Assembly: GCF_001685355.1 (NCBI RefSeq)
Contig: NZ_CP016438.1
Coordinates: 1,116,001-1,180,000, forward strand
Reading direction: 5' to 3'
From: Streptomyces lincolnensis
GTDB taxonomy: Bacteria > Actinomycetota > Actinomycetes > Streptomycetales > Streptomycetaceae
DNA: 64,000 bases
In this document: positions 15,882 to 25,184 of the stretch, piece after piece
Layout of the letters: every line of letters begins with the position of its first letter
Numbering within the stretch: position 1 is the stretch's first letter
Notes under the pieces: model-generated
What the model saw: the letters and a program-made list of their open reading frames with translations, nothing else
The model's database searches: none
Told to the model about the DNA's origin: nothing
Program-made: the position numbers and the translations under genes

Positions 15882-17264
15882 GTGCGATCTGCCCGTACAC
15901 CGAACCAGGACTTACGAAGCCTCCTGGGCCAGGCGGGATGGAGCGGCGCCCGGCTGGCACGGGAGGTGAACTCGCTCGGCATCGAGCAGGGAACGGCGCT
16001 GCACTACGACCGCACATCAGTGGCCCACTGGCTGGCCGGCAGCCGGCCCCGGCCGCCCGTTCCCGCTCTTGTCGCCGAGGCCCTCTCACGCCATCTGGGC
16101 AGGCCCGTCCGGCCGCAGGACACTGGGCTGACCGCACGCGGACAGGACCCGGGTGACCTGCCCGGCGCCCCGCCCGGCGAAGGGAGCGGAGTGGACCGCC
16201 TCGATCACCTGCTGCGCCTCACCGACCGACGAACCGCCTCCCTGCTGGGCACCTATTCACTCGGGGCACTGACAGCCCCGCACTGGCCGTCCGCCTCGGT
16301 CCGAGGGCCTGTCCCCCGGACCGGCGCAGGATCGGCCATCGGCATGGCGCACGTCGAATCGGCGCGCGAGCTGCTCGATGTCCTCGCCCGCGGCGACGCC
16401 GTCTTCGGCGCCGGTCGGATACGGCAGGCACTGCGCCGGTACCTGGCCACGGCGGTGTTGCCCTGGCTCAAGGCGGACCTCAAACCCGTCGTACGCGGGG
16501 AGCTGTTCAGCGTGGCTGCCCGGCTCACCTACCTGTGCGCGTTCGCCCACTTCGACACCAACCGCCAAGCCGCGGCCCAGCACTTCTACCTGACGAGCGC
16601 CGAACTCGCCCGCGAGGCAGGAGACCGCGTCGGCTACGCCCTGGCCTTGCGGGGCCTGAGCGTCCAGGCCCACGCGCTCGAACACCATGCCGCCGCCCAC
16701 CGTCTCGCCGAGCAGGCCGTACTGGTCGGCATCCGGCACACTCCCCCACACCAACAGGCGTTCCTTCTGGGCCAGTTGGTGGTCACTGGGGCGGCCCTGG
16801 GCAACCGCGGCCATGTCCGCCATCTCGTGCGGGCCGAGAAATGTCTGGAACGCGCGTCGAGCGGTACCACCTCACCGGTCGGCTCCTTCCATCTGGGCTC
16901 GCTCGCACTCCAGCACGCGGTGGCGGCCCGCAGCCAGGGACGCCACCGGACCGCCGTGGAATCGCTCGGCCGCGCCCTGCGCCACCGCCCCGCCGACGAG
17001 CGACGCTCCCACGCCGTCTGCCTCGCCGAACTGGCGGAGACCCAGCTGACCATCGGCCACCTCGACCAGGCGTGTCACACCTGGCACGCCTTCCTGGACC
17101 TCTACCCCCACATCTCCAGCGCCCGCGCCGACGACCGGATCCGTGTCCTGGCCTCACGGCTGCGCCCACACACCGGCAACCGGTCCGCCGCACTCCTACT
17201 CGCCCGGGCTCGCGAGACACAGAGGAAGCCGGGTACGGCCGGAGTCCCCCGCAGTGATCACTGA
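15882..17264 (+). CDS. HTH/TPR transcriptional regulator of the acyl cluster
   Basis: 460 aa. The N-terminal region (about residues 7-80; RSLLGQAGWSGARLAREVNS, DRTSVAHWLAGSRPRPPVP) resembles the XRE-like DNA-binding domain of large Streptomyces regulators. The C-terminal half is rich in Ala/Leu helical repeats that look like tetratricopeptide repeats (about 230-420). GTG at 15882 follows GAGGGAAGGG. It is divergent from the acyltransferase-to-KAS II operon and followed by the IspH-like gene 97 bp downstream. It is likely the pathway regulator; signal and sign of control are unknown. Confidence 0.75.
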   Translation: MRSARTPNQDLRSLLGQAGWSGARLAREVNSLGIEQGTALHYDRTSVAHWLAGSRPRPPVPALVAEALSRHLGRPVRPQDTGLTARGQDPGDLPGAPPGEGSGVDRLDHLLRLTDRRTASLLGTYSLGALTAPHWPSASVRGPVPRTGAGSAIGMAHVESARELLDVLARGDAVFGAGRIRQALRRYLATAVLPWLKADLKPVVRGELFSVAARLTYLCAFAHFDTNRQAAAQHFYLTSAELAREAGDRVGYALALRGLSVQAHALEHHAAAHRLAEQAVLVGIRHTPPHQQAFLLGQLVVTGAALGNRGHVRHLVRAEKCLERASSGTTSPVGSFHLGSLALQHAVAARSQGRHRTAVESLGRALRHRPADERRSHAVCLAELAETQLTIGHLDQACHTWHAFLDLYPHISSARADDRIRVLASRLRPHTGNRSAALLLARARETQRKPGTAGVPRSDH

Positions 17265-17361
17265 TCCATTGGGGTGGTGCTCCCCGACAAGAGCGGCACC
17301 GGGGCCGACCGGCCGTCTTGGATGACGCTGTCGCGTGTCCCCAACACCCCCTTCAGGAACG

Positions 17362-18519
17362 ATGAACCGAAGCGTGCTCTCCGAAGTGTTCCGCGCAACC
17401 GCGCCACTCCTCGCACCGGGAACCCTGGAAGTGGCCACATCGTGGACGCACCCTGTGCGCGGCCCGATCGCCTGCCCCGCCCACCACCTTCTGACGGCAC
17501 ACGCACGACGAGCCGGATACGAAGCCCACTCCCAGGTCCTGCGCCAACCAGTCACTCACGCCGACGGCGCGACGCAGACGACCGTCTTCGCCGTCTCCTA
17601 CGAGAATCCGGACGGCGGCCACAGCGGACTGGCCATCGCTGTCCCTGGTTCGGACACCGCCACGGCCGACTTCGCCCGCGAACAGATCGCATCCTGGGCC
17701 ACCGCGCTCCGCACCCGCCGGATGCTGTACGTACGCATCGACACGCCGCAGGAGCGCTTGGACACCGCGCGGCGGACGGGCACGTCGGTGCCAAGGCAAC
17801 AGCCCGGCCACTCCCCCGGCCCATGGCGGGCCTGCGGATGTCCCGGCACGACCGCGTGCGGAGCGGCGGAGAACGCCACCCGCTCGTTGCGCCGCTTCCT
17901 GGACCGAGGCGACGACGTGCTCATCGTCGGCGTACCGAACGCCCCCGGCTCCCGAGCGTGGCGGGACGGAATCCTCCATGCGCAGGGACGCCCCGTTGCG
18001 ACGCCTGACCAGGCCGAATCCCTCACGGTCCCGGATCAGGACCGCCTCGCCTATGTCGTCGCCCCGGGCACCGTCGTGACCGAGGCGGCACGCGTGTTGA
18101 ACGTGCTGCGCCGACGTTTCCCCCGCCTGAAGGGCCAGCACCCGCGTGAGTGGTGCTACACGATGGACGACCTGAACACCGCCGTCGGCTCGGTACTGGC
18201 ACAGTCCGACGTTCTTCTCGTGACCGGCCGCGGAGACAGCCCCGTCGTCAGGACCGCGCTGCCCCAGGCGGCCCGCCTGGAAGTACGTGTCCGCCACGTT
18301 CCGACCCTCGACCACCTGCGCCCCCAGGACACCGACGCCGCCACGATCGCCGTACTGGACGCCTCCGCCGACGAACGAGTCCGCCGACAGGTGACACAGG
18401 CTCTTGACGGCCTCGGACCGGCAAGCCACGTCTGCCGACAGGTGCGCACCACCACGCCGGCTCCCTCCGCGTTAGCTGCTGGACCGACCAACCCCACCTT
18501 GGCGGAAGGCCGTGGCTGA
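17362..18519 (+). CDS. IspH/LytB-like protein with degraded active site
   Basis: 385 aa. The clearest homology is in the middle and end: FLDRGDDVLIVG (180-190), DRLAYVVAPGTVVTEAARVLNVLRRRFPRLKG split around residue 240, and EWCYTMDDLNTAV (263-275) match the second and third domains of 4-hydroxy-3-methylbutenyl diphosphate reductase. Cys166 and Cys265 align with two of the three Fe-S cysteines; the first (GFCxGV) domain is not recognisable, though Cys38 exists. The catalytic Glu and the two His are not seen, and the SxN substrate loop reads GRGDSPVV. The ATG at 17362 has a close AGGAA; an upstream GTG at 17335 is possible. Confidence 0.75.
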   Translation: MNRSVLSEVFRATAPLLAPGTLEVATSWTHPVRGPIACPAHHLLTAHARRAGYEAHSQVLRQPVTHADGATQTTVFAVSYENPDGGHSGLAIAVPGSDTATADFAREQIASWATALRTRRMLYVRIDTPQERLDTARRTGTSVPRQQPGHSPGPWRACGCPGTTACGAAENATRSLRRFLDRGDDVLIVGVPNAPGSRAWRDGILHAQGRPVATPDQAESLTVPDQDRLAYVVAPGTVVTEAARVLNVLRRRFPRLKGQHPREWCYTMDDLNTAVGSVLAQSDVLLVTGRGDSPVVRTALPQAARLEVRVRHVPTLDHLRPQDTDAATIAVLDASADERVRRQVTQALDGLGPASHVCRQVRTTTPAPSALAAGPTNPTLAEGRG

Positions 18520-19026
18520 CCCGCCCAGGGCGTCCCGGACCTGGCGGGCACCGCCGGCTCACCGCCGACGGCGACCGCGGAGTCGTCGTCGACACCGGGG
18601 CGTTCGAAGAGCCCGCGCTGCCGTTCAACAGGAGCTCTCTGGGCCATTTCTGGGACTTCCGGCCACGCCAACGAGCACGAGCCTCAACCAGCCGAAAAGC
18701 CATCTGTGCAGGTCAGCAACGCGAAGCTGCCCAGCGTTCCAGGTCACGGGGCCGCCTGGTCTCTTCCGGGAGAAGTGACCACGGATGCGCCCGCTCATCC
18801 GACCGCACCTCTGGAGAATCCGGTCGCGCGTGCCACTGGCATCAGGCGCCAGCCGAACCCGGACGGCCTCATCCAACGCGTCCGCGCCCTGGGGATACCC
18901 GCAGATGAAGTCGCCCCACACTGAACCACGGGCTTCCACCGGGATGGCGACCAGGGGTGCGCAGCGGACGTCCGCTGCGGGCAGTCAGGCTTCGGCCCTG
19001 CGGACGCATGAGGTAAGAAGACATCC
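18520..19026. other. Gene-poor spacer with coding-like fragments
   Basis: About 500 bp between the IspH-like gene and thpR without a supported gene. One rightward frame near 18590-18680 reads like protein (VVVDTGAFEEPALPF, then SLGHFWDFRPR) but has no credible start and decays into unlikely sequence, so it may be the fossil of a lost gene. Annotatable open frames here are Arg/Pro-rich shadows. Confidence 0.5.
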
Positions 19027-19704
19027 GTGACCGAACCGCACCGGACCGCCGCCCAGCACGCGTTTGTCGCCCTCGCGCCGCCCGACGATGCGAAGAACGA
19101 GCTGGCGCACGCACTGAGCCCGGCCTACGCCGCCTATCCCGACCTACGCTGGAACCGCATCGAGGACTGGCACATCACCCTGGCCTTCCTGGGCGAGCTG
19201 CCGGTACAGGCCGTCCAGCGGCTTCGTTCACCCCTCGCCGACTTGGCGGCTGCCCGCCCTTCTCTCGAACTGGCACTGCTCGGTGGCGGACACTTCGACG
19301 AGCGAGTGCTGTGGAGCGGCATCGAGGGCGATCTCGACCAACTGCACGAGCTGGGCGAAGCAGTACGGGCGCGGATCAGGGACTGCGACGTCGCCTTCGT
19401 CGAACGTCCGCTGCGTCCGCACCTCACGCTGGCCCGCGCTCGCCGCTACGACAGCGCGTCCGTACCGGCGGCGGCCGCCGGCCTCGACGGCTTCACCGGA
19501 CGCCCTTGGCAGACCGAACGTCTCCACCTGGTCGGCAGCACGGTAAGCGGCCACCCAGGCCCGCGGCGCTATCAGGACATCGACGCATGGACCCTGGTCA
19601 CCGGCCAATGGCATCCCGACCCGAATCCGTCACAGGCTGCTGTGCATGAGCACCAGGACGGCTCGGGCCCCGCGATGATGCCCGCTCAGCCCCACGCGTC
19701 CTGA
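19027..19704 (+). CDS. thpR: RNA 2',3'-cyclic phosphodiesterase (2H phosphoesterase)
   Basis: 225 aa. The two signature motifs are visible: HIT in EDWHITLAFLG (His49, Thr51) and HLT in RPHLTLARARR (His132, Thr134), the catalytic HxT pair of the 2H fold. The C-terminal 25 residues after WTLVTGQWHPDP are extra and probably disordered. GTG at 19027 follows AGGTAAGAAG. By family it opens 2',3'-cyclic phosphates on RNA ends to 2'-phosphates. No RNA-processing neighbour explains its position at the right end of the accessory island. Confidence 0.9.
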   Translation: MTEPHRTAAQHAFVALAPPDDAKNELAHALSPAYAAYPDLRWNRIEDWHITLAFLGELPVQAVQRLRSPLADLAAARPSLELALLGGGHFDERVLWSGIEGDLDQLHELGEAVRARIRDCDVAFVERPLRPHLTLARARRYDSASVPAAAAGLDGFTGRPWQTERLHLVGSTVSGHPGPRRYQDIDAWTLVTGQWHPDPNPSQAAVHEHQDGSGPAMMPAQPHAS

Positions 19705-20122
19705 ACCCGGCCAGACGGTCACCCTGCCGGTCAAGGAGTCGGGCCGTCACATGCTCCTCCGGTTGCGCTCCGGGCGACCAGAGGAGCACGACGGTCGCCG
19801 TCGACCTGCTCCGGCGAGATCCGTTGTGCAGTTGCCCGGAGAACATGCGCCATTTCGAACCCCGGGCCTCGCACGCCGACGCCACAGGCCGGAGCAGGAT
19901 CCGGACCAAGCGCAGCGCCTTGCCCATGTCCACGGCGGCTGAACGGCAAGGCCGGACAAGTCAGCGCGGGACAGGTGAAGTCGGGTGATGACGTCGGCTC
20001 TCAGTCAGTGCCGAACCAGCACGGGAGTCAGTACGCCACCCTCAAACCACCCTGAACCGTGCGTCCCGGACGGCACTCGTTTCGACCACCATCGCTTCCC
20101 CTGAACCGCCATTCCACGAGCC
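19705..20122. other. Intergenic region without a supported gene
   Basis: About 420 bp between thpR and the right direct repeat. Short frames on both strands are rich in Arg, Pro and Cys and have no recognisable domain or ribosome-binding site. The stretch from about 19985 to 20110 is less GC-rich than its surroundings and leads into the symporter promoter. Confidence 0.5.
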
Positions 20123-20267
20123 GGCATGGTGGCCACACGCATAGCGGACCCTCGAACTATGTTGCCCCGCCACATGTGCGCCTGACGTGCGGGTTCCTAC
20201 GGTGTGGCGACACGCACACGTCCCCGTCACACCCCAGGAAGTGGTGCCGATGTCGTCGCCCGCAACC
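20123..20267 (+). repeat. Right copy (B) of the 145-bp direct repeat; symporter promoter region
   Basis: Partner of 7299-7443 (same length, no gaps in the 130 bp I compared base by base). Here it forms the upstream region and first six codons of the intact symporter. Conserved elements include CTCGAACTATG, the palindrome CACATGTG, a CCTACGGT-TGGCGACAC block and the Shine-Dalgarno AGGAAG at 20236-20241. Conservation in the orphan copy suggests these bases matter or that the duplication is not very old. Confidence 0.85.
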
Positions 20268-21671
20268 GCTCCACCGGCCCCGAACAACCTCAAGCGCATC
20301 GTCGCCGCGTCCCTCATCGGCACCACCATCGAGTGGTACGACTTCTTCCTCTACGGATCCGCCGCCGCCCTCGTCTTCAACAAGCTGTTCTTCCCCGACT
20401 CCGATCCCCTGGTGGGCACGCTCCTGTCGTTCCTGACGTACGCCGTCGGATTCGCCGCACGTCCTTTGGGCGCCCTCGTCTTCGGGCACTACGGCGACCG
20501 GCTCGGACGCAAGAAGCTGCTGGTGCTGAGCCTGTTGCTGATGGGCGGGGCGACCTTCGCGATCGGGCTGCTGCCCACGCACGCGACCATCGGGACCGCG
20601 GCTCCCGTGCTGCTGACGGTGCTGCGCCTGGTGCAGGGCTTCGCGCTCGGCGGCGAGTGGGGCGGCGCGGTGCTGCTGGTGTCCGAGCACGGGGACGCGC
20701 GCCGGCGCGGCTTCTGGGCCTCGTGGCCGCAGACCGGGGCGCCGGCCGGGCAACTCCTCGCGACCGGTGTGCTGTCCCTTCTGACCGCGGTGCTGTCGGA
20801 CAGCGCGTTCGGCAGCTGGGGCTGGCGGATCCCGTTCCTGCTCTCGGGCGTACTGGTGATCGTCGGCTTGTGGATTCGCCTCTCTGTCGATGAATCCCCG
20901 GTCTTCAAGCAGGCATTGGCGCAGGCCGAGGCCCGCAAGGCGGAGCGGACGGGGGAAGCCGAGAAGCTGCCGCTCGTCGCCGTACTGAAGCACCACTGGC
21001 GGGACGTCCTCGTGGCGATGGGCGCGCGCATGGCGGAGAACATCAGCTACTACGTCATCACCGCGTTCATTCTCGTCTACGCCACCACGTCGGCCGGCGT
21101 CTCCAAGCAGACCGCGCTCAACTCCGTGCTCATCGCGTCGGCGGTGCACTTCGCCGTCATCCCCGGCTGGGGCGCGCTGTCGGACCGGATCGGCCGCCGG
21201 CCCGTGTACCTGCTGGGCGCGGTCGGCGTCGGCCTGTGGATGTTCCCGTTCTTCTCGCTCATCGACACCGGCGGCTTCGGCAACCTGATCCTCGCGGTGA
21301 CCGTGGGCCTGGTCCTGCACGGAGCGATGTACGCGCCCCAGGCCGCCTTCTTCTCCGAGATGTTCGCGACCCGGATGCGCTACTCCGGCGCCTCCATAGG
21401 AGCGCAGTTCGCGTCCGTCGCGGCCGGTGCCCCCGCACCGCTCATCGCCACCGCCCTGCTGTCCGACTACGGAAGCTCCACGCCCATCGCGCTCTACGTC
21501 ATCGGCGCGGCCGTCCTGACGGTCATCGCGGTGGGAGTGGCCAAGGAGACCCGCCACCGGGACCTGGCCGATGTCGAGACCGTCACCGATGCCGATACCG
21601 ATGCCGGTTCCGGGGCGAGGCCCGCGACAGCCCGGCGTGCAGACGCGGACGCGGACGCCCGTACTCTCTGA
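20250..21671 (+). CDS. MFS transporter, metabolite:H+ symporter (MHS) family
   Basis: 473 aa from the ATG at 20250, chosen because AGGAAG lies eight bases upstream and the frame start at 20187 would add 21 residues translated from the promoter repeat. GTTIEWYDFFLYGSAA near residue 22 and GHYGDRLGRKKLL near 80 are hallmark MHS/MFS motifs, with about twelve membrane helices to residue 435 and an acidic tail. It probably imports an organic acid. The convergent PucR regulator and a 3-hydroxybutyrate dehydrogenase next door suggest 3-hydroxybutyrate or a related short-chain acid as substrate. Confidence 0.9.
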   Translation: MSSPATAPPAPNNLKRIVAASLIGTTIEWYDFFLYGSAAALVFNKLFFPDSDPLVGTLLSFLTYAVGFAARPLGALVFGHYGDRLGRKKLLVLSLLLMGGATFAIGLLPTHATIGTAAPVLLTVLRLVQGFALGGEWGGAVLLVSEHGDARRRGFWASWPQTGAPAGQLLATGVLSLLTAVLSDSAFGSWGWRIPFLLSGVLVIVGLWIRLSVDESPVFKQALAQAEARKAERTGEAEKLPLVAVLKHHWRDVLVAMGARMAENISYYVITAFILVYATTSAGVSKQTALNSVLIASAVHFAVIPGWGALSDRIGRRPVYLLGAVGVGLWMFPFFSLIDTGGFGNLILAVTVGLVLHGAMYAPQAAFFSEMFATRMRYSGASIGAQFASVAAGAPAPLIATALLSDYGSSTPIALYVIGAAVLTVIAVGVAKETRHRDLADVETVTDADTDAGSGARPATARRADADADARTL

Positions 21672-21696
21672 CGCCCTCCGCGACCGGCCCGACCGG

Positions 21697-21722
21697 CCCC
21701 CGTACGTCCGTGCGTACGGGGG
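21697..21722. terminator. Bidirectional terminator hairpin
   Basis: CCCCCGTACG (21697-21706) and CGTACGGGGG (21713-21722) pair perfectly over 10 bp with a 6-nt loop. It lies between the convergent symporter and PucR genes and touches the PucR stop codon, so it can end transcription from both sides. Confidence 0.75.
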
Positions 21723-23681
21723 TCATCGACGTACCGGCGCGGACAACCGATGCAGCCGCAGGGCGAGTTGGATCTCCAGAGTCCGCCCGGGGCTCTGCCA
21801 GTCGTCGCCGAGGAGCCGCCCGACGCGCTCCAGCCGCTGCGCGACGGTGTTCACATGGACATGCAGATCGTCCTTGGTACGGGCGGGACTCATCCCGCAC
21901 GCGAAGTACGCGTCGAGGGTGCGCACCAGGTCGGTGCCGCGCCGCTCGTCGTACGCGACGACCTGGCCGATCGTGCGGTCGACGAAACCGGCGATGTCCC
22001 GGTCCCCGGCCAGGAGCAGGCCCAGGAAACCGAAGTCCTCGACGGCGGCCCCGTCACCGGCGCGGCCGAGCAGGCGCAGGGCGTCCAGGCACCGTCTGCC
22101 CTCCTCGTAGGCGGCGGCGACGGTGTCCGGGTGGGCGGCGAGGTCCCGCACGGGGGCGGAGGCGCCCACGGTGACCGGCTCGTGCACGGCGCTGCCCAGC
22201 TGCCGGGCAGTGCGTCTGGCCAGGTCGGTCGTGCTGTCGCCAGTCTCCAGGGGCAGGAGCAGGACGGTGCCGCCGTCACGGGCGGCGGCCAGGCCGTGCC
22301 GGGTGGCTGCCAGGTGGGAGGCGGCGGACCACAGACGGCGCCGGGCGGCGGCCTCCTGGTCGGCGTCGGCCGCGGTGGAGTCCAGGCGGGCGGCCAGGAC
22401 GGCATGGGTGGCGTCGAGGTCGGCGTGCAGCCGGGTGGCGCGCTCGCGCAGCAGGCGTGGATCGCGGTCGCGGGCGTCGAGCAGGTCGTCGAGGAGTTCG
22501 CCGCGCACGCGCTGTTCGGCCTCCGCCGCCGAGCGGCGGGCGAGCAGCAGCAGGGAGGTCACCATGGCGGCGCGCTCCAGGGTGCGCTGGTCGACGGGGT
22601 CGAGCCCGGGATGGCCGTGCAGCACGAGCGCGCCGAGGAGTTCGCCGCCCGCGGCCACGGCGGCGATCCAGTCGTCCGCGTGCCGCACCGCGTGTCCCTC
22701 GGTGCGGGAGGCCTCCAGGGCTTCGGCGGGGGTGGCGGCCGCGTCGGTGAACTCGACCGCGCCGTCCAGGACTTCGGCCACCGCGGCGGCCACGTCGTGC
22801 ACCCCGCCGCCGCGCAGGACGAGTTCGGCGAGTCGGTCGTGGACGTCCGAGGCCCGCTCGATGACCCCGCTGCGGTCCTGGATGATCTCGTTGGCCCGCT
22901 CCAGTTCGCTGAGCGCGGCGCGGGTCTCGGTGAGCAGGTTCGCGGTGTCGAGGGCGGCCGCGGCCAGTGCGGCGAAGGAACCGAGCAGGGCGATCTGCTC
23001 CCGTTCGAAGACCCTGGCCCGCCGGTCCGCGGCGAACAGCACCCCGATCACGTGGTGCCCCAGGGTCAGCGGCACGCCGAGGATGGCGACCAGGCCCTCG
23101 TCCCGCACGCCCGCGTCGATGGTGTGGGTGTGCTGGAAGCGGTCGTCGGCGAAGTAGTCGTCGGTGACGTACGGTCGGGCCGTCTGCGCGACGAGGCCGC
23201 CGAGGCCCTCGCCCATGCCGAGCCGCAGCTGCTGGAAGCGGGCCGCGACCGAGCCCTCGGTGACCCGCATATAGGTGTCGCCCCGCACCGGGTCGTTCAG
23301 GCTGAGGTAGGCCACGTCCGTGCCGAGCAGCGACCGGGCGCGCTGCACGATCGCCCGCAGCACGGCGTCCAGGTCGCGCAGCCCGGCCAGGTCGTGGGCG
23401 GTTTCGAAGAGCGCCGACAGTTCGGCCTCCCGTCGGCGACGTACTTCCATGTCCGAGCGCACGCGCAGCGCGAGCAGCTTGGCCGCCTCCAGCGCGGCGA
23501 TCCGCTCGGCCGGCCGGCCCTCGGCACGGGCGAGCAGCACCGGCTGCTCGTAGGCGTCGGCGGACGCGCCCCGGGCCAGCAGTTCGAGGTACGGGGCCTC
23601 AGCACTCCCCTCCGACGCCAGGGCGGCGGAGTACTCGGTGGACTGCACGTGATCGCTGGACATGCCCACAGGATTCACCAT
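21723..23681 (-). CDS. PucR family transcriptional regulator with GAF domain
   Basis: 652 aa. A GAF sensor domain spans about residues 85-250 (LFETAHDLAGLRDLDAVLRA, IGVLFAADRRARVFEREQ), then a coiled segment, a CdaR/GGDEF-like region, and the C-terminal PucR HTH (TLDAYFACGMSPARTKDDL, VHVNTVAQRLERV). The start is uncertain: ATG at 23681 or ATG at 23663 (MSSDHV). It is followed (upstream on the chromosome strand) by the dehydrogenase gene in the same direction and faces the symporter. It likely activates this uptake and oxidation set in response to a small acid. Confidence 0.9.
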   Translation of the reverse strand: MVNPVGMSSDHVQSTEYSAALASEGSAEAPYLELLARGASADAYEQPVLLARAEGRPAERIAALEAAKLLALRVRSDMEVRRRREAELSALFETAHDLAGLRDLDAVLRAIVQRARSLLGTDVAYLSLNDPVRGDTYMRVTEGSVAARFQQLRLGMGEGLGGLVAQTARPYVTDDYFADDRFQHTHTIDAGVRDEGLVAILGVPLTLGHHVIGVLFAADRRARVFEREQIALLGSFAALAAAALDTANLLTETRAALSELERANEIIQDRSGVIERASDVHDRLAELVLRGGGVHDVAAAVAEVLDGAVEFTDAAATPAEALEASRTEGHAVRHADDWIAAVAAGGELLGALVLHGHPGLDPVDQRTLERAAMVTSLLLLARRSAAEAEQRVRGELLDDLLDARDRDPRLLRERATRLHADLDATHAVLAARLDSTAADADQEAAARRRLWSAASHLAATRHGLAAARDGGTVLLLPLETGDSTTDLARRTARQLGSAVHEPVTVGASAPVRDLAAHPDTVAAAYEEGRRCLDALRLLGRAGDGAAVEDFGFLGLLLAGDRDIAGFVDRTIGQVVAYDERRGTDLVRTLDAYFACGMSPARTKDDLHVHVNTVAQRLERVGRLLGDDWQSPGRTLEIQLALRLHRLSAPVRR

Positions 23682-23781
23682 CTCCGGCCCGTCCCGTCAG
23701 GCCTGTGGATAACTCCCCGGGCTACGGGCCCCAGCCCGCCCACCACCGGCGCCACCCCTTCGACCACCGGCGCCGTCCCGC

Positions 23782-24582
23782 TCAGTGCGCGGTCCAGCCA
23801 CCGTCGAGGACGAGCGACGTGCCGGTCACGAAGGATGCCGCCGGGCCACACAGATACGCGACGGCCTCGGCGACCTCCTCCGGCTCGATCAGCCGTTTGA
23901 CAGCGCTGTCGCGCAGCATCACCTCGGACAGCACGCGTTCCTCCGGGATCCCGTGCGCCCGGGCCTGGTCGGCGATCTGCCGCTCGACCAGCGGGGTGCG
24001 CACATAGGCCGGGTTCACACAGTTGGAGGTGACACCGTGGGGTGCGCCTTCGAGGGCGGCCGTCTTGGACAGCCCTTCCAGTCCGTGTTTGGCGGCCACA
24101 TAGGCCGACTTGAAGGCGGAGGCGCGCAGACCGTGGACGGAGGAGATGTTCACGATGCGCCCCCATCCCTGTCCGTACATGTGGGGCAGGGCGCCGCGCA
24201 TCAGCCGGAACGGCGCCTCCAGCATCACGGTGAGCACGGTGTGGAAGACGTCGGGCGGGAACTCCTCCAGGGGACACACCAGTTGGAGTCCGGCGTTGTT
24301 GACGAGGACGTCGGTGCCCGCGGCGGCGAGTTCGGCGGCGTCCAGGTCGGTGAGATCGAGGACCTGTGGTTCGAGGGCGCCCGCCAGGCCCCGCGATTCC
24401 TCGGCGAGCGTGTCGAGGCCGGTGGCGTCCCGGTCCACCGCTCTGACCTTGGCTCCGGCGGCCGCGAGCCGCAACGCGCAGGCGCGCCCGATGCCGCCGG
24501 CGGCGCCGGTGACGAGCGCGGTGCGGCCGCCGAGGCCGAGGGCGGGGGTGTGGGGGCCCGGCAGGGCACTGCGAGCGGTCAT
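23782..24582 (-). CDS. 3-hydroxybutyrate dehydrogenase (SDR family)
   Basis: 266 aa. TGAAGGIG at residues 25-32, NNAG at 95-98, ISS at 146-148 and Tyr161/Lys165 (SAYVAAKHG) form a complete SDR site. The segment NPAYVRTPLVERQIADQA, with a C-terminal VTGTSLVLDGGWTAH, is characteristic of D-3-hydroxybutyrate dehydrogenases. It would oxidise 3-hydroxybutyrate to acetoacetate with NAD. It lies 100 bp upstream of the PucR gene in the same direction and may be co-transcribed with it. The symporter beyond would supply the substrate. Confidence 0.9.
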   Translation of the reverse strand: MTARSALPGPHTPALGLGGRTALVTGAAGGIGRACALRLAAAGAKVRAVDRDATGLDTLAEESRGLAGALEPQVLDLTDLDAAELAAAGTDVLVNNAGLQLVCPLEEFPPDVFHTVLTVMLEAPFRLMRGALPHMYGQGWGRIVNISSVHGLRASAFKSAYVAAKHGLEGLSKTAALEGAPHGVTSNCVNPAYVRTPLVERQIADQARAHGIPEERVLSEVMLRDSAVKRLIEPEEVAEAVAYLCGPAASFVTGTSLVLDGGWTAH

Positions 24583-24636
24583 ACCTCGACCCTAGACAGC
24601 GCCCGCCCACCACCCCATGTGGTCACAACCCATACT

Positions 24637-25116
24637 TCATTCGGAACTCATAGTGTCGAACCATGTGGGTTCGTCGGCGAGGGCCTGCTTGATCCGCTGG
24701 TGTGCGAACTCGTTCAGCTCGGGCAGCGCATCCACGGCGAACCAGCCCACGTCCAGCGACTCGTCGTCGTTGACCCGCGCCTCACCCCCGACGGCCCGGC
24801 AGCGGAAGGCGATGTCCATGTACTGGCACATGTCGCCGTTCTCGTACGTGACGGGCTTCAACGCCTGGACGACGAGGACCCGCTCCACGACACAGTGCAC
24901 CCCCGTCTCCTCCTCGACCTCCCGCACGGCGCAGACCGCCGGCTGCTCGCCGGGCTCCGGAATGCCGCCGATCAGCGACCACTTGCGGGTGTCGGAGCGG
25001 CGGTTGAGCAGCACCCTGCCCTCGTCGTCGAAGACGACGACACTGACGCCGGGCAGCCACAAGAGGTCGTTGCCGATGGAGGTCCGAAGGGTACGGATGA
25101 AGTCAGGGGTAGCCAT
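24637..25116 (-). CDS. NUDIX hydrolase
   Basis: 159 aa. The NUDIX box is complete: Gly51, Glu57, then Arg65-Glu66 and Glu69-Glu70 with Gly72 ([15 protein letters not shown] followed by REVEEETGV). The N-terminal [20 protein letters not shown] is the usual first strand pair. It hydrolyses a nucleoside-diphosphate-linked substrate; the close MutT-like spacing does not reveal which. GAGGG precedes the ATG. It lies between the dehydrogenase and lnt with separate spacing, so it is probably its own unit. Confidence 0.9.
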   Translation of the reverse strand: MATPDFIRTLRTSIGNDLLWLPGVSVVVFDDEGRVLLNRRSDTRKWSLIGGIPEPGEQPAVCAVREVEEETGVHCVVERVLVVQALKPVTYENGDMCQYMDIAFRCRAVGGEARVNDDESLDVGWFAVDALPELNEFAHQRIKQALADEPTWFDTMSSE

Positions 25117-25184
25117 GCCCTCGACCCTAACGGGCCGTTCTCACGGCCTCGGCGATCTTCGCAGGGTGTGCGACGGGCGTACGG

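Noticed and set aside
18512..19026. Possible genes between the IspH-like gene and thpR
   Set aside because: No frame combines a credible start, ribosome-binding site and normal composition; kept only as a possible fossil.
21750..23900. 716-aa open frame on the plus strand
   Set aside because: Antisense to the PucR gene, which has clear GAF and HTH motifs; the plus-strand product lacks any.
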